DNA from: Candidatus Geothrix skivensis
Lineage (GTDB): Bacteria; Acidobacteriota; Holophagae; Holophagales; Holophagaceae
Direction: 5' to 3'
DNA: 64,000 nucleotides
Assembly: GCA_016721195.1 (NCBI GenBank)
Contig: JADKIO010000006.1
Coordinates: 62,001 to 126,000, forward strand
Shown here piece by piece: positions 18,076 through 25,888 of this stretch. Positions within the stretch are counted from its first letter, which is position 1. Each line of letters starts with the position of its first letter. The notes under the pieces were generated by a model. That model saw only the letters and a program-made list of their open reading frames with translations, made no database searches and was not told where the DNA came from. A program made the translations under genes and the position numbers.

Positions 18076-20150
18076 GGCATGCCCGCCTTGATCTTCACCA
18101 CCGCGCCAGGTTCCAGGGGTTCCCCGGGTTCAGGCGACTGGCCCAGCACCCGGGTGGCCGTGGAGCCAGGCGCCGCCTCCACCTTCGGGTGGCCCCCCAC
18201 CAGCACGACGCGGTGGATGGCGGCCTTGAGGCTGAGGCCCTTGAGGTCCGGGACCCGGCCCCGCTCCACGTGCACGGCGGCCTCGTCCGTTTCGCTCACG
18301 GGCCAGTCCCGCAGGGAGAGCTTGAGGTCGGCCTCGCGATCCGGATCCGGCGTGGTCTCCCGGAAGCGCAGGATGCCGTCCCCGATGCGCTTGAAGAGGG
18401 GCGCGGCCACGTCGCCGCCGGTGGTGTCGCCCGCGGGGTCATCCAGCATCACCAGCACGCCGAACTGGGGCCGGTCCACCGGGAAGAAGCCCATGAACGA
18501 GGCAAAGTGGCGCTTGGGGTCGTACTTGCCGTCGATGAGCTTGCGGCTGGTGCCCGTCTTGCCGAAGGACTCCACCCCGTTGTCGAGCCTGGCACGCTTG
18601 CCCGTGCCCTGGGTGATGACGCCCTTGAGGGTCTCCTTCATGAGGTTGGCGGTCTCCTCGCTGAGGACCTGGGCGCGCACGGTGGGCTTGAATTCCTTCA
18701 GCAGCAGGCCCTTGTCGTTGTAGATGCGCTGCACGAGGATGGGCTGCATGAGCTTGCCGCCGTTGGCCAGGGCGCAGCCGGCCATGAGGATCTGCAGGGG
18801 CGTGGTGCTGAGGCCGTAGCCGTAGGAGAAGGTGTACTGGGTGGGCACGCTCCAGCGGTCCGGAGCGATCATGCGGCCGGCGCTTTCCCCGGGGAAGTTG
18901 AGGCCCGTGGCATCGCCAAAGCCGAACCTGCGCAGGTACTGGTAGTGAATGGACGGCTCCAGGCGCGTGCCCATCTTGGCGGCCCCCACGTTGGAGCTCT
19001 GCCAGAGCACCTCCTCGAAGCTCAGCACGCCGTGCCGGTGCGTGTCCGTAATGGGCGGCACCTTGGGGCTGTAGAGCCAGCGGCCGCCCAGGCAGTCGAT
19101 GCGCTCGCCCAGCCGCACCTTCCGCTCCTCCAGCGCGATGGCGGCGGTGAAGATCTTCATGGTGGAGCCCGGCTCATAGGCATCCTCCACCGGATGGACC
19201 TTGCGGGCAGCCTTCTGCCGCTCCAGCTCCCGGCGCAGCTCGTCCCGCTCCGCCGCCGACAGGTCGGATTCGGCCCGGTTCTTGAACTTCTTCGGCAGGA
19301 TGTGGTTGGGGTCGAAGGTGGGGGTGCCCGCAATGGCCAGGATCTCGCCGGTCTGGGGATCCACCACCACGGCATAGGCCGTCTTGGGCCGGGAGAGGCG
19401 CATGCCCTCCTCCAGGGCATCTTCGACGATGTGCTGGATCGAGGCATCCAGGCTGAGCTGGAGGGAGGCCCCGTTCACGGGCACCTGGCTGTAGTTCTCC
19501 TGCAGGATGAGCAGCTTGCCGTGGGCGTCCCGGGGCGCGATGAGCTCGCCCTTCACGCCGGCCAGCTGCTTGTCATAGCTCTGCTCGATGCCCAGCTGGC
19601 CCAGCCCGTCGATGTTGGTGAAGCCGATGATCTGGGCCGCCAGCCTGCCCCGGGGATAGAAGCGCTGGCTTTCGGGCTGGAACTCGATGCCATCGAGCTC
19701 CAGGGCGCGGATGGCGGCCACCTTGCCAGGGGGCAGGTGGCGTTCCAGATAAACGAAGGTCTTCTTCCGCAGCAGCTTCTCCGTGAGCTGCGCCTTGGTC
19801 TGCTCCAGGATGGGCGCCAGTCGGCTGGCCACCTCGGTGGCGGCCTTCCGGTCGGGACTCCCCCACTGCCGTTCGTCGCCCTTCCCCGGCTTGAAGTCCG
19901 GGTAGAAGACGCGGGGATCGGCGAAGAGGCTCTCCACCTTGATGGAGATGGCCAGGGGTTCGCCGCGGCGGTCCCTCAGCTCCCCGCGGATGGGGGGCAC
20001 CGGCACGATGGTGGTGTGCTGCTGCTCCGCCTTGGCCTTGTAGCGCTTGTGCTCGACGCCCTGCAGCCAGAGCAGGCGCAAGAGGATGCACAGGGCCCAG
20101 AAGGCCATGGCGCCCATGATCCAGGGCATGCGGCGGCTCAGCAGGTCCAT
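18072..20150 (-). CDS. ftsI: Penicillin-binding protein, FtsI/SpoVD type with one PASTA domain
   Basis: This is a septal peptidoglycan transpeptidase. The 692-residue protein (from the ATG at 20150) has an N-terminal membrane anchor at about residues 10-31, a pedestal domain and a transpeptidase domain with the three active-site motifs: STMK (S329, K332), SSN (385-387) and KTG (531-533). A single PASTA domain occupies the last 65 residues (VPDLKGLSLKAAI onward). The ATG at 20150 is preferred because AGGA lies nearby. A GTG at 20213 would add 21 residues but lacks a ribosome site. It follows ftsL after a 261-base non-coding gap and is translationally linked to murE. Confidence 0.93.
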   Translation of the reverse strand: MDLLSRRMPWIMGAMAFWALCILLRLLWLQGVEHKRYKAKAEQQHTTIVPVPPIRGELRDRRGEPLAISIKVESLFADPRVFYPDFKPGKGDERQWGSPDRKAATEVASRLAPILEQTKAQLTEKLLRKKTFVYLERHLPPGKVAAIRALELDGIEFQPESQRFYPRGRLAAQIIGFTNIDGLGQLGIEQSYDKQLAGVKGELIAPRDAHGKLLILQENYSQVPVNGASLQLSLDASIQHIVEDALEEGMRLSRPKTAYAVVVDPQTGEILAIAGTPTFDPNHILPKKFKNRAESDLSAAERDELRRELERQKAARKVHPVEDAYEPGSTMKIFTAAIALEERKVRLGERIDCLGGRWLYSPKVPPITDTHRHGVLSFEEVLWQSSNVGAAKMGTRLEPSIHYQYLRRFGFGDATGLNFPGESAGRMIAPDRWSVPTQYTFSYGYGLSTTPLQILMAGCALANGGKLMQPILVQRIYNDKGLLLKEFKPTVRAQVLSEETANLMKETLKGVITQGTGKRARLDNGVESFGKTGTSRKLIDGKYDPKRHFASFMGFFPVDRPQFGVLVMLDDPAGDTTGGDVAAPLFKRIGDGILRFRETTPDPDREADLKLSLRDWPVSETDEAAVHVERGRVPDLKGLSLKAAIHRVVLVGGHPKVEAAPGSTATRVLGQSPEPGEPLEPGAVVKIKAGMP

Positions 20151-20275
20151 GGGGTCCTGCCGGCCCAGGACGCGCCTGGAGACATGGGGTTCGGTGGCGA
20201 AGCGGAGGGACACGGGTAGGCCGGTTCTGGAGGAAGCAGTGAGGGAGCCTGATGGCCCGCAGTCGACAGTTTACC

Positions 20276-20306
20276 GGGCTGTGGGCTGTGGGCTGCGGGC
20301 TGTGGG
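20276..20306. repeat. Heptamer tandem repeat in the ftsL-ftsI gap
   Basis: A 7-base unit, GGGCTGT (once GGGCTGC), is repeated about four times in 31 bases. Roughly 65 bases further on (20371-20400) lies a CCCACAGCCCTCAG stretch that is partly complementary, so the region between ftsL and ftsI could fold into a long imperfect hairpin. No coding sequence is evident in the 261-base gap. Confidence 0.6.
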
Positions 20307-20411
20307 AAAGATGGCGGTCGTTTCAACCCGCGCCATGAGGTCCATGGGCGAACTTACGGAACTGGACGGCCCTCCCACAGCCCTCAGCCTACTGCCCAGA
20401 GCCCTTTCGGC

Positions 20412-20780
20412 CTAAAGCCCTTCGGAAGTCACGGGGCGCAGCTTGGCGATGCGCTGATCGTCCGGAGTGAAGGCGCGGTGGACCAGGTGCCCCTGCTTGC
20501 GCGGCTGGAGACCGGCCTTCTGGGCATAGACCTGGACTTCCTCGTCCCGCTGGAAGCGGCTGCGCTCCAGCATGAGCTTGCGCTGCAGCTCCTCCTCCTT
20601 CTGGATGCGCTCCTTGATCTCGCCCATGGCGTAGCTCAGGCGGGTGCTCTGGATCTTCAGGTAGGCCAGGGTGGCCAGGGGCATGGCCAGGGCCAGCACC
20701 AGCAGCAGCATGCGGAGGATGCCTTCGCTCTCCACCCTGCGGGCGGGAGGGGCGGCGTTCGGCAGGATTCCGGCGACCAT
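20412..20780 (-). CDS. ftsL: FtsL-like cell division protein
   Basis: The 122-residue protein has a short cytoplasmic N-terminus, one transmembrane helix (about residues 22-42) and a charged coiled-coil-like segment (about 50-85) rich in Glu, Lys and Arg. This is the bitopic FtsL layout. Sequence identity in this family is low, so the call rests on topology, size and its position between rsmH and ftsI, which is the standard dcw order. GAGG lies five bases before the ATG. Confidence 0.78.
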   Translation of the reverse strand: MVAGILPNAAPPARRVESEGILRMLLLVLALAMPLATLAYLKIQSTRLSYAMGEIKERIQKEEELQRKLMLERSRFQRDEEVQVYAQKAGLQPRKQGHLVHRAFTPDDQRIAKLRPVTSEGL

Positions 20781-20791
20781 GGGGACCTCGT

Positions 20792-21757
20792 TCAGGGGAG
20801 CCGCTCCGCCACGCGCAGGCGGGCGGACCGGGAGGGGGGATTGGCGGCGGCTTCGGCCTCGCTGGGGGCGATGCCGCCGGCCTGGATGAGCTTCAGGACC
20901 TTGGGGAGTTCGACGGGAGCCACGCGGCCCGGTCCGTCGTAGATGCCAGCCAGGCGGCGCAGGGTCTGCTTGACGATGCGATCCTCCAGGCTGTGGAAGC
21001 TGATGACCGCCAGGCGGCCGCCGGGACGCAGGTGGGCGACGGCGGCCTCCAGGGAGGCGGCCAGACGGTCCAGCTCGCCGTTCACGGCGATGCGGATGGC
21101 CTGGAAGGTGCGGGTGGCAGGGTCGCTGTGGCCCTTGCGCTTGGCGGGTTCCCGGGGGATCACGGTGTAGACGGCCCGGGCCAGGTCGTGGGTGGTGTCC
21201 AGGCGGCCCTCGTGGAGGGCCCGCAGGATGGCCCGGGCGATGGGGCGGCTGGCCCGCTCCTCGCCGTACTGGTAGATGGCATTGGCGAGGCTTTCATCGG
21301 TCTGTTCGGCGATCCAGGCCTGGGCCGACAGGCCATGTTCCTGGTCCATGCGCATGTCCAGCGGACCTGAGTCCCGGAAGCTGAAGCCCCGTTCGGGTGT
21401 GCGCAGCTGCAGGGTGGAAACGCCGAGATCCGCCAGGATGGCGTCGAAGCCTGCCGGGGCCTGGGCGGCTTGCCAGGCCAGGAAAAGGGGCTCTTCCCAG
21501 AGATCCTCATAGGCACAGGCCAGAATGCTGAGCCGGGCATCCGCACCCAGCCGCTGGACGGCCAGGGCCCTGGCCTCTGGGTCGCGATCGACGCCCAGGT
21601 AGCGGGCTTCGGCATCGGCCTTCACCAACAGGGCCTCCGCATGGCCGCCGAGCCCCAGGGTGAGGTCGAGGATCCGGGCCGCCGGGGGCAGCAGGAGGTG
21701 GTCCAGGACTTCCTGAAGCAGGACAGGAACGTGGACGGGCACGGGGATCGTCATCAT
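20792..21757 (-). CDS. rsmH: 16S rRNA (cytosine1402-N4)-methyltransferase
   Basis: RsmH (MraW) methylates N4 of C1402 in 16S rRNA using S-adenosylmethionine. The 321-residue protein begins with HVPVLLQEVLDHLL, has the SAM-binding segment ILDLTLGLGGHAEALL, then DLGVSTLQLRTPERGFSFRDSGPLDMRM around residues 110-140 and VISFHSLEDRIVKQ near the C-terminus, all hallmarks of the family. Its start overlaps the mraZ stop (TGATG). An ATG three bases later is equally possible. Confidence 0.96.
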   Translation of the reverse strand: MMTIPVPVHVPVLLQEVLDHLLLPPAARILDLTLGLGGHAEALLVKADAEARYLGVDRDPEARALAVQRLGADARLSILACAYEDLWEEPLFLAWQAAQAPAGFDAILADLGVSTLQLRTPERGFSFRDSGPLDMRMDQEHGLSAQAWIAEQTDESLANAIYQYGEERASRPIARAILRALHEGRLDTTHDLARAVYTVIPREPAKRKGHSDPATRTFQAIRIAVNGELDRLAASLEAAVAHLRPGGRLAVISFHSLEDRIVKQTLRRLAGIYDGPGRVAPVELPKVLKLIQAGGIAPSEAEAAANPPSRSARLRVAERLP

Positions 21758-22242
21758 CAGATCCCCAGATCCGCGAGCTGGGCCAAGTCATCGGCGCCCA
21801 GGGGTTCCGCGGCCAGACGGCGCTCGAAGCCCGCCTTGTTCCAGAGGGCCAGGTGATCCATCTGGCCCAGCACGGCAACTTCGCCCGTCAGCTGGGCGGC
21901 TTCCCGCAGGATGGGCGGGATGACGAAGCGGCCCTGGGCGTCGGGCTCCACTTCGCTGCCGAAGTAGGCCGTCGTCTCCAGGAACTTGCGCTTGGCGGGG
22001 CTGGTGGAAGGCAGGGTGGCCAGGCGGGCCTCGATGGCTTCCCAGACCGGCAGGGGATAGAGGCGGGCCGAGCGGCCATCCAGCGAGGTCAGGTAGTGCC
22101 GCAGGGCGGTGGCCCCCTCGCGCAGGCCTTCGCCCCCCTCGCCCTGGGCGAAGGTCTCCAACTCGGCCTTGAAGGAGGTGGGGAGCTTCAAGCGCCCCTT
22201 CTCATCCACCGTGGCCGGTGAGTTCCCGCGAAGTCGCAGCAC
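21757..22242 (-). CDS. mraZ: Transcriptional regulator MraZ
   Basis: MraZ is a dcw-cluster DNA-binding repressor with two AbrB-like half domains. The 161-residue protein carries both DxxxR signatures: DEKGRLKLP near residue 13 and DAQGRFVIP near residue 102. It is about ten residues longer than most MraZ proteins, with the extra residues in a Gly/Glu-rich loop near residue 35. It is the first gene of the wall cluster and sits downstream of an array of direct repeats that fits MraZ autoregulation. Confidence 0.95.
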   Translation of the reverse strand: MLRLRGNSPATVDEKGRLKLPTSFKAELETFAQGEGGEGLREGATALRHYLTSLDGRSARLYPLPVWEAIEARLATLPSTSPAKRKFLETTAYFGSEVEPDAQGRFVIPPILREAAQLTGEVAVLGQMDHLALWNKAGFERRLAAEPLGADDLAQLADLGI

Positions 22243-22295
22243 CGGTATCGCCTTTCAACCAACAGCCCAGAAGAGGGGGTTGAACCGGAGTGAGA

Positions 22296-22340
22296 CCACT
22301 TTGATCCACTTCAGACCACTTTTCTCCACTGAGAACCACT
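22296..22340 (-). promoter_or_regulatory. MraZ operator: five direct repeats with 10-bp period
   Basis: On the minus strand the pentamer AGTGG occurs five times at exact 10-base intervals (plus-strand CCACT at 22296, 22306, 22316, 22326 and 22336). Four copies are preceded by A. MraZ is known to bind short GTGG- or TGGG-type direct repeats spaced by ten bases upstream of its own gene. The array ends 54 bases before the mraZ start. A TATACA hexamer (plus 22347-22352) just upstream could be the -10, which would place the boxes over the transcription start and suit repression. Confidence 0.85.
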
Positions 22341-22701
22341 CCGAAGTGTATAAACACCAGGAAAGTCAACAAGAGGAAATAAAAACGAAAAAGACACGCA
22401 AAGGGAGGCTGCTTTCGTTTTGGGCTCCTGCATGGCCTCATCGGGAGCCTCGGTGAGGGGTCCGGAGGGGCGACCCGTGCACCAGGGGACTCGGTCTCCT
22501 ACCCAGGGATCGAATGGTGCGGGTCCATCGTCCGGATGGCCTGGAGCCCGTGGACCCGCGCCGGAATGTGATGTGCGTATTTCCGGCCATGGTCGAGAAT
22601 GGTCCCAACCCGCTGTACAGACCTTCACCACTGCCGATGCTGCTCCACCGAGAATCGGCGGCTACCCCCAAACCATCCGCCAGGATCCCCCCGAGGCCCC
22701 C
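22341..22701. other. Divergent intergenic region, mraZ / uraA
   Basis: Together with the operator, 459 non-coding bases separate mraZ and uraA. An AT-rich block (22350-22420) carries a TTGACT hexamer on the minus strand, but it is only 11 bases from TATACA, so the mraZ -35 is uncertain. The half nearer uraA is GC-rich with several short inverted repeats. I looked for purine-type or other riboswitch cores and did not find a convincing one. Confidence 0.4.
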
Positions 22702-23982
22702 ATGCTGCGCCGCACCATCGACGTCGAAGAACGCCTGCCCCTGCTGCAGACCGTGCCCCTGAGCCTGCAGCACCTGTTCGCCATGTTCGGCGCCACGGTG
22801 CTGGTGCCCTTCCTCTTCAAGGTGAACCCCGCCACCTGCCTGCTGATGAACGGCGTGGGCACCCTCATCTACCTCTTCGTGGCCAAGGGGCGGATTCCCG
22901 CCTACCTGGGCTCCAGCTTCGCCTTCCTGTCCCCGGTCTTCGCCGTGCTGGCGGCGGGCCTGAGCTACTCCGCAGCCCAGGGCGGCTTCATCGTCTTCGG
23001 CCTCATCTTCATCCTGGTCTCCCAGGTGGTGCGCTTCGCGGGCACCGGCTGGATCGACATCATCTTCCCGCCGGCCGCCATGGGCGCCATCGTGGCCATC
23101 ATCGGCCTGGAGCTGGCGCCGGTGGCCACCAACATGGCGGGGCTCACGCCTGGTCCTGCGGTGCTGGGCATGCCCCTGCCCACCGCGCTGATCATCTCCC
23201 TCTCCACCCTCGCCATCACCATCCTGGCCTCCATCCTGCTGCGGGGCTTCCTGGCGGTGATTCCGGTGCTGCTGGGCGTCATCGCCGGCTACCTGCTGTC
23301 CCTGGCGCTGGGCGTGGTGGACCTGCAGGCCGTGCGCCTGGCCCCCTGGTTCCAGGTGCCCACCCTCTACGCCCCCACCTTCAACCTCCAGGCCATCCTC
23401 ATCATCCTGCCCGCCTCGCTGGTGGTGCTGGCGGAGCACGTGGGGCACCTGGTGGTGACGGGGAACATCGTGGGCCGCGACCTCATGAAGGAGCCGGGCC
23501 TGCACCGCTCCCTGCTGGGTGACGGCATCTCCAACGTGCTGTCGGGCCTGGTGGGCGCCACCCCCAACACCACCTACGGCGAGAACATCGGCGTCATGGC
23601 CATCACCAAGGTCTACAGCGTGTGGGTCATCGGCGGCACGGCCATCATCGCCATCCTGGTGTCCTTCTCCGGCAAGCTGGCGGCCATCATCCGCAGCATT
23701 CCCACGCCGGTGATGGGCGGCGTCTGCATCCTGCTCTTCGGCGTCATCGCCGCCGCGGGCATCCGCATGCTCATCGAGAAGAAGGTGGACTACACCCAAT
23801 CCCGCAACCTGATCCTCACTTCGGTGGTGCTCATCAGCGGCATCAGCGGCGCCGCCGTGAAGCTGGGCAGCGTGGAGCTGAAGGGCATGGCCCTGGGCAC
23901 GGTGGTGGCCATCGGCCTCAGCCTGCTCTTCTGGGGCTTCGACCGCCTGGGCATCAGCAACGACGCCGAAGCGCCTCACTGA
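22702..23982 (+). CDS. uraA: Uracil/purine permease, NCS2 family (UraA-like)
   Basis: This inner-membrane nucleobase:proton symporter has 426 residues and about 12-14 hydrophobic segments. The signature TTYGENIGVMAITKVYS is the form found in uracil permeases. Xanthine and urate transporters usually have an N-x-G motif with different flanks, so uracil is the best guess. The ATG at 22702 gives the usual N-terminus (RLPLLQTVPLSLQHLFAMFG) and has GAGG five bases upstream. The open frame reaches 22420, but that part is intergenic in character. It is the first rightward gene next to the purine island and is 47 bases before the regulator gene. Confidence 0.88.
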   Translation: MLRRTIDVEERLPLLQTVPLSLQHLFAMFGATVLVPFLFKVNPATCLLMNGVGTLIYLFVAKGRIPAYLGSSFAFLSPVFAVLAAGLSYSAAQGGFIVFGLIFILVSQVVRFAGTGWIDIIFPPAAMGAIVAIIGLELAPVATNMAGLTPGPAVLGMPLPTALIISLSTLAITILASILLRGFLAVIPVLLGVIAGYLLSLALGVVDLQAVRLAPWFQVPTLYAPTFNLQAILIILPASLVVLAEHVGHLVVTGNIVGRDLMKEPGLHRSLLGDGISNVLSGLVGATPNTTYGENIGVMAITKVYSVWVIGGTAIIAILVSFSGKLAAIIRSIPTPVMGGVCILLFGVIAAAGIRMLIEKKVDYTQSRNLILTSVVLISGISGAAVKLGSVELKGMALGTVVAIGLSLLFWGFDRLGISNDAEAPH

Positions 23983-24006
23983 CCCCCTTCACCCCTGAAG
24001 CGCACC

Positions 24007-24027
24007 GGATGGTATGATTTCCCATCC
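24007..24027 (+). promoter_or_regulatory. Candidate -10 element inside an inverted repeat, rpiR-type gene
   Basis: A TATGAT hexamer (24013-24018) matching a sigma-70 -10 element is flanked by a perfect 6-bp inverted repeat, GGATGG (24007-24012) and CCATCC (24022-24027). The start codon of the regulator is at 24030 and no Shine-Dalgarno precedes it. If TATGAT is used, the transcript would begin within a few bases of the ATG. The repeat is a possible autoregulatory operator. No good -35 is visible. Confidence 0.45.
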
Positions 24028-24029
24028 AA

Positions 24030-24935
24030 ATGGCGAACGATACCCACTCCCAACCCATCCAGACTCGCCTCGCTGAAGCCTACCGGGACCTGCCGGAGGC
24101 CATGCGGCGGGTGGCCGATGCCCTCATGTCGGACCCCCTGCTGGGGGCCCTCTGGGGCATCGAATCCATGGCCACCCGATCCGAGGTCAGCGTCGGCACC
24201 GTGGTCCGCTTCGCCAAACGCCTGGGCTACAACGGCTTCAGCGAGTTCCGGGATGCCCTCCGGGGGGCCTGCCACGCCCGCTCGGGGGACTCGGACCTGG
24301 AGCTCATGGAATCCCCCACGGACGTCTTCGGCACCCTGGCGGAAGTGGCCCGTCGGGATGGGGAGAACCTTGCCCGCCTCATCCAGATGGTGGACCAGCC
24401 CACCCTGGAGGCCGCCGTCCGGATGCTGGTCCAGGCCCACCACCGGGTGATCCTCGGGCGGGGGGTCTCCCACGTCATGAGCCTCATCATGGGCTTCTAC
24501 CTCACCCAGGCGGGCCTGCCCTGCATTGCGGCCATCCCTTCGGACTTCTCCAACCAGGTGGCCAACCTCGGTGCCGAGGACGTGCTGGTGGTGCTGAGCT
24601 TCGCGCCCTACAGCCGCGAGACCCTGGACTCGGCCCACTTTGCCAAGGAAAGCGGCATCCCCGTCATCGCCTTCTCGGACCACCCGGATTCACCCCTGAA
24701 GCCCTACTCGGACATCCTCATCCCGGTGCCCAGCGAGGACCTGCTCTTCAGCTGCAGCATCACCACCTTTGCCGCCCTGGCCCACGCCTTCGCCATCGTG
24801 GTGGCGGCCCATGACCACTCGGGCACCCTCAAGCGCCTGAAGGCGGCGGACAAGGTGGCCCAGCCCCTGCTGGTGAACCACTGGCTGCCCATGCAGCCTG
24901 GAGCCTTCAACGTGGGACACACGAGAAAGCCCTGA
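24030..24935 (+). CDS. RpiR/MurR-family transcriptional regulator
   Basis: The 301-residue protein has an N-terminal RpiR helix-turn-helix domain (about residues 8-85, with SEVSVGTVVRFAKRLGYNGFSEFR typical of the recognition region) and a C-terminal SIS domain (about 115-250) that would bind a phosphosugar-like or other anionic ligand. It lies at the left border of the purine island, between the nucleobase permease and a deaminase, so it is the obvious candidate regulator of the island. Its ligand is unknown. The start is supported by the family N-terminus but has no ribosome site. Confidence 0.9.
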   Translation: MANDTHSQPIQTRLAEAYRDLPEAMRRVADALMSDPLLGALWGIESMATRSEVSVGTVVRFAKRLGYNGFSEFRDALRGACHARSGDSDLELMESPTDVFGTLAEVARRDGENLARLIQMVDQPTLEAAVRMLVQAHHRVILGRGVSHVMSLIMGFYLTQAGLPCIAAIPSDFSNQVANLGAEDVLVVLSFAPYSRETLDSAHFAKESGIPVIAFSDHPDSPLKPYSDILIPVPSEDLLFSCSITTFAALAHAFAIVVAAHDHSGTLKRLKAADKVAQPLLVNHWLPMQPGAFNVGHTRKP

Positions 24936-24981
24936 ACCTGACCACCAGGCGGGGCGCGAGTCCCCCTTTCCTAGGAAGTCC

Positions 24982-25473
24982 ATGCCCGCTCCCAAGCCCG
25001 AGCAGATCCTCCGGCACCTCCGCCATGCCAATGAGGTGGCCAAGGCGGCGGCGGCGGGCGGCCACCACCCCTTCGGCGCCATCCTCGTGGGCCCGGACCA
25101 GGAGACCGTGCTTCTGGAACAGGGCAACGTGAACACCGTGAACCACGCCGAGGCGGTGCTGGCCCGCACCGCGGATGCGAAGTTCTCGCCGGACTACCTG
25201 GCGGGCTGCACCCTCTACACCACGGTGGAGCCCTGCGCCATGTGCGCGGCCACCCAGTACTGGGCCAACATCGGCCGCCTGGTGTACGGCATGGATGAAG
25301 GCCGCCTCCGGGCCTTCACCGGCGACCATCCGGAGAACCCCACCCTGGACCTGCCCTGCCGGGAGCTTTTCGCCCGGGGCCAGAAGGACATTCCCGTCAT
25401 GGGTCCAGTGCCGGAGGTGGAGGCGGAGATCGCCGCCCTCCACCGGGACTTCTGGAGCGACAGGAAGCCCTAG
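24982..25473 (+). CDS. CDA-fold nucleobase/nucleoside deaminase
   Basis: The 163-residue protein is a zinc-dependent deaminase of the cytidine/guanine deaminase superfamily. It has the HAE motif (H55, E57) and PCAMC (C85, C88), which provide the zinc ligands and catalytic glutamate. It resembles guanine or adenosine-type nucleoside deaminases more than cytidine deaminase, but the substrate cannot be fixed. AGGA lies about six bases before the ATG. The gene is downstream of the RpiR gene on the same strand and converges with the 123-residue protein gene, overlapping it by four bases. A second, clearer guanine deaminase lies at the other end of the island. Confidence 0.82.
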   Translation: MPAPKPEQILRHLRHANEVAKAAAAGGHHPFGAILVGPDQETVLLEQGNVNTVNHAEAVLARTADAKFSPDYLAGCTLYTTVEPCAMCAATQYWANIGRLVYGMDEGRLRAFTGDHPENPTLDLPCRELFARGQKDIPVMGPVPEVEAEIAALHRDFWSDRKP

Positions 25474-25841
25474 AATTCCAGCCGTTCGTACGTTGGGAAG
25501 CCCACCTCGACCCAGGCTTCCTTCCCGTAGCGGATGATGTTGCCGAAGATGAAGATCAGGGCCGAGGAGGTGGCGCTGCCCGGAAACACCCCGATGATCC
25601 AGGGGTGGTCGGGGTTGAGCTCGAAGCCTTCGGTGGCCTGGGCCCGCTCCTTCAGCCCGCCCATGTAGGCTTTGGCGTAGTCCAGGGCGCCTTCCAGACT
25701 GACAATCTGCATGCCCTCGGCGGTGTAGCTCCGCCCCTGGTTGCTGCGGAGGAACATGGCGGGTTCCGGCAGCAGGCGCACGTGGGAGGTGGGGTAGGCC
25801 CGGCGCAGGGCTTCCACGAGGGTATCGACGGAGAAGGTCAT
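25470..25841 (-). CDS. Conserved-looking hypothetical protein at the end of the ABC operon
   Basis: I do not recognise this 123-residue protein. It has no signal peptide or transmembrane helix. The C-terminal half is rich in aromatic and Gly residues (for example HPWIIGVFPG and IFIFGNIIRYGKE) and looks folded. GAGG lies five bases before the ATG, and codon usage is like that of its neighbours. It follows the second permease of the first nucleoside importer by 47 bases on the same strand, so it is probably co-transcribed and may belong to the purine island. Confidence 0.65.
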   Translation of the reverse strand: MTFSVDTLVEALRRAYPTSHVRLLPEPAMFLRSNQGRSYTAEGMQIVSLEGALDYAKAYMGGLKERAQATEGFELNPDHPWIIGVFPGSATSSALIFIFGNIIRYGKEAWVEVGFPTYERLEF

Positions 25842-25888
25842 GGGTGCCTCGACAGCAAAGGATGGCAGACGATGGCGGGGGAACCGGA

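Noticed and set aside
22347..22369. TTGACT and TATACA before mraZ as a standard promoter
   Set aside because: The two hexamers are only 11 bases apart. The same short spacing occurs before tsx (TTGACC and TATCAT), which is curious, but two cases are too few to claim a special promoter class.
22441..22701. Riboswitch in the uraA leader
   Set aside because: The region has several short inverted repeats, but I could not match any conserved core of purine, xanthine, PRPP or other classes by eye. A covariance search would decide.
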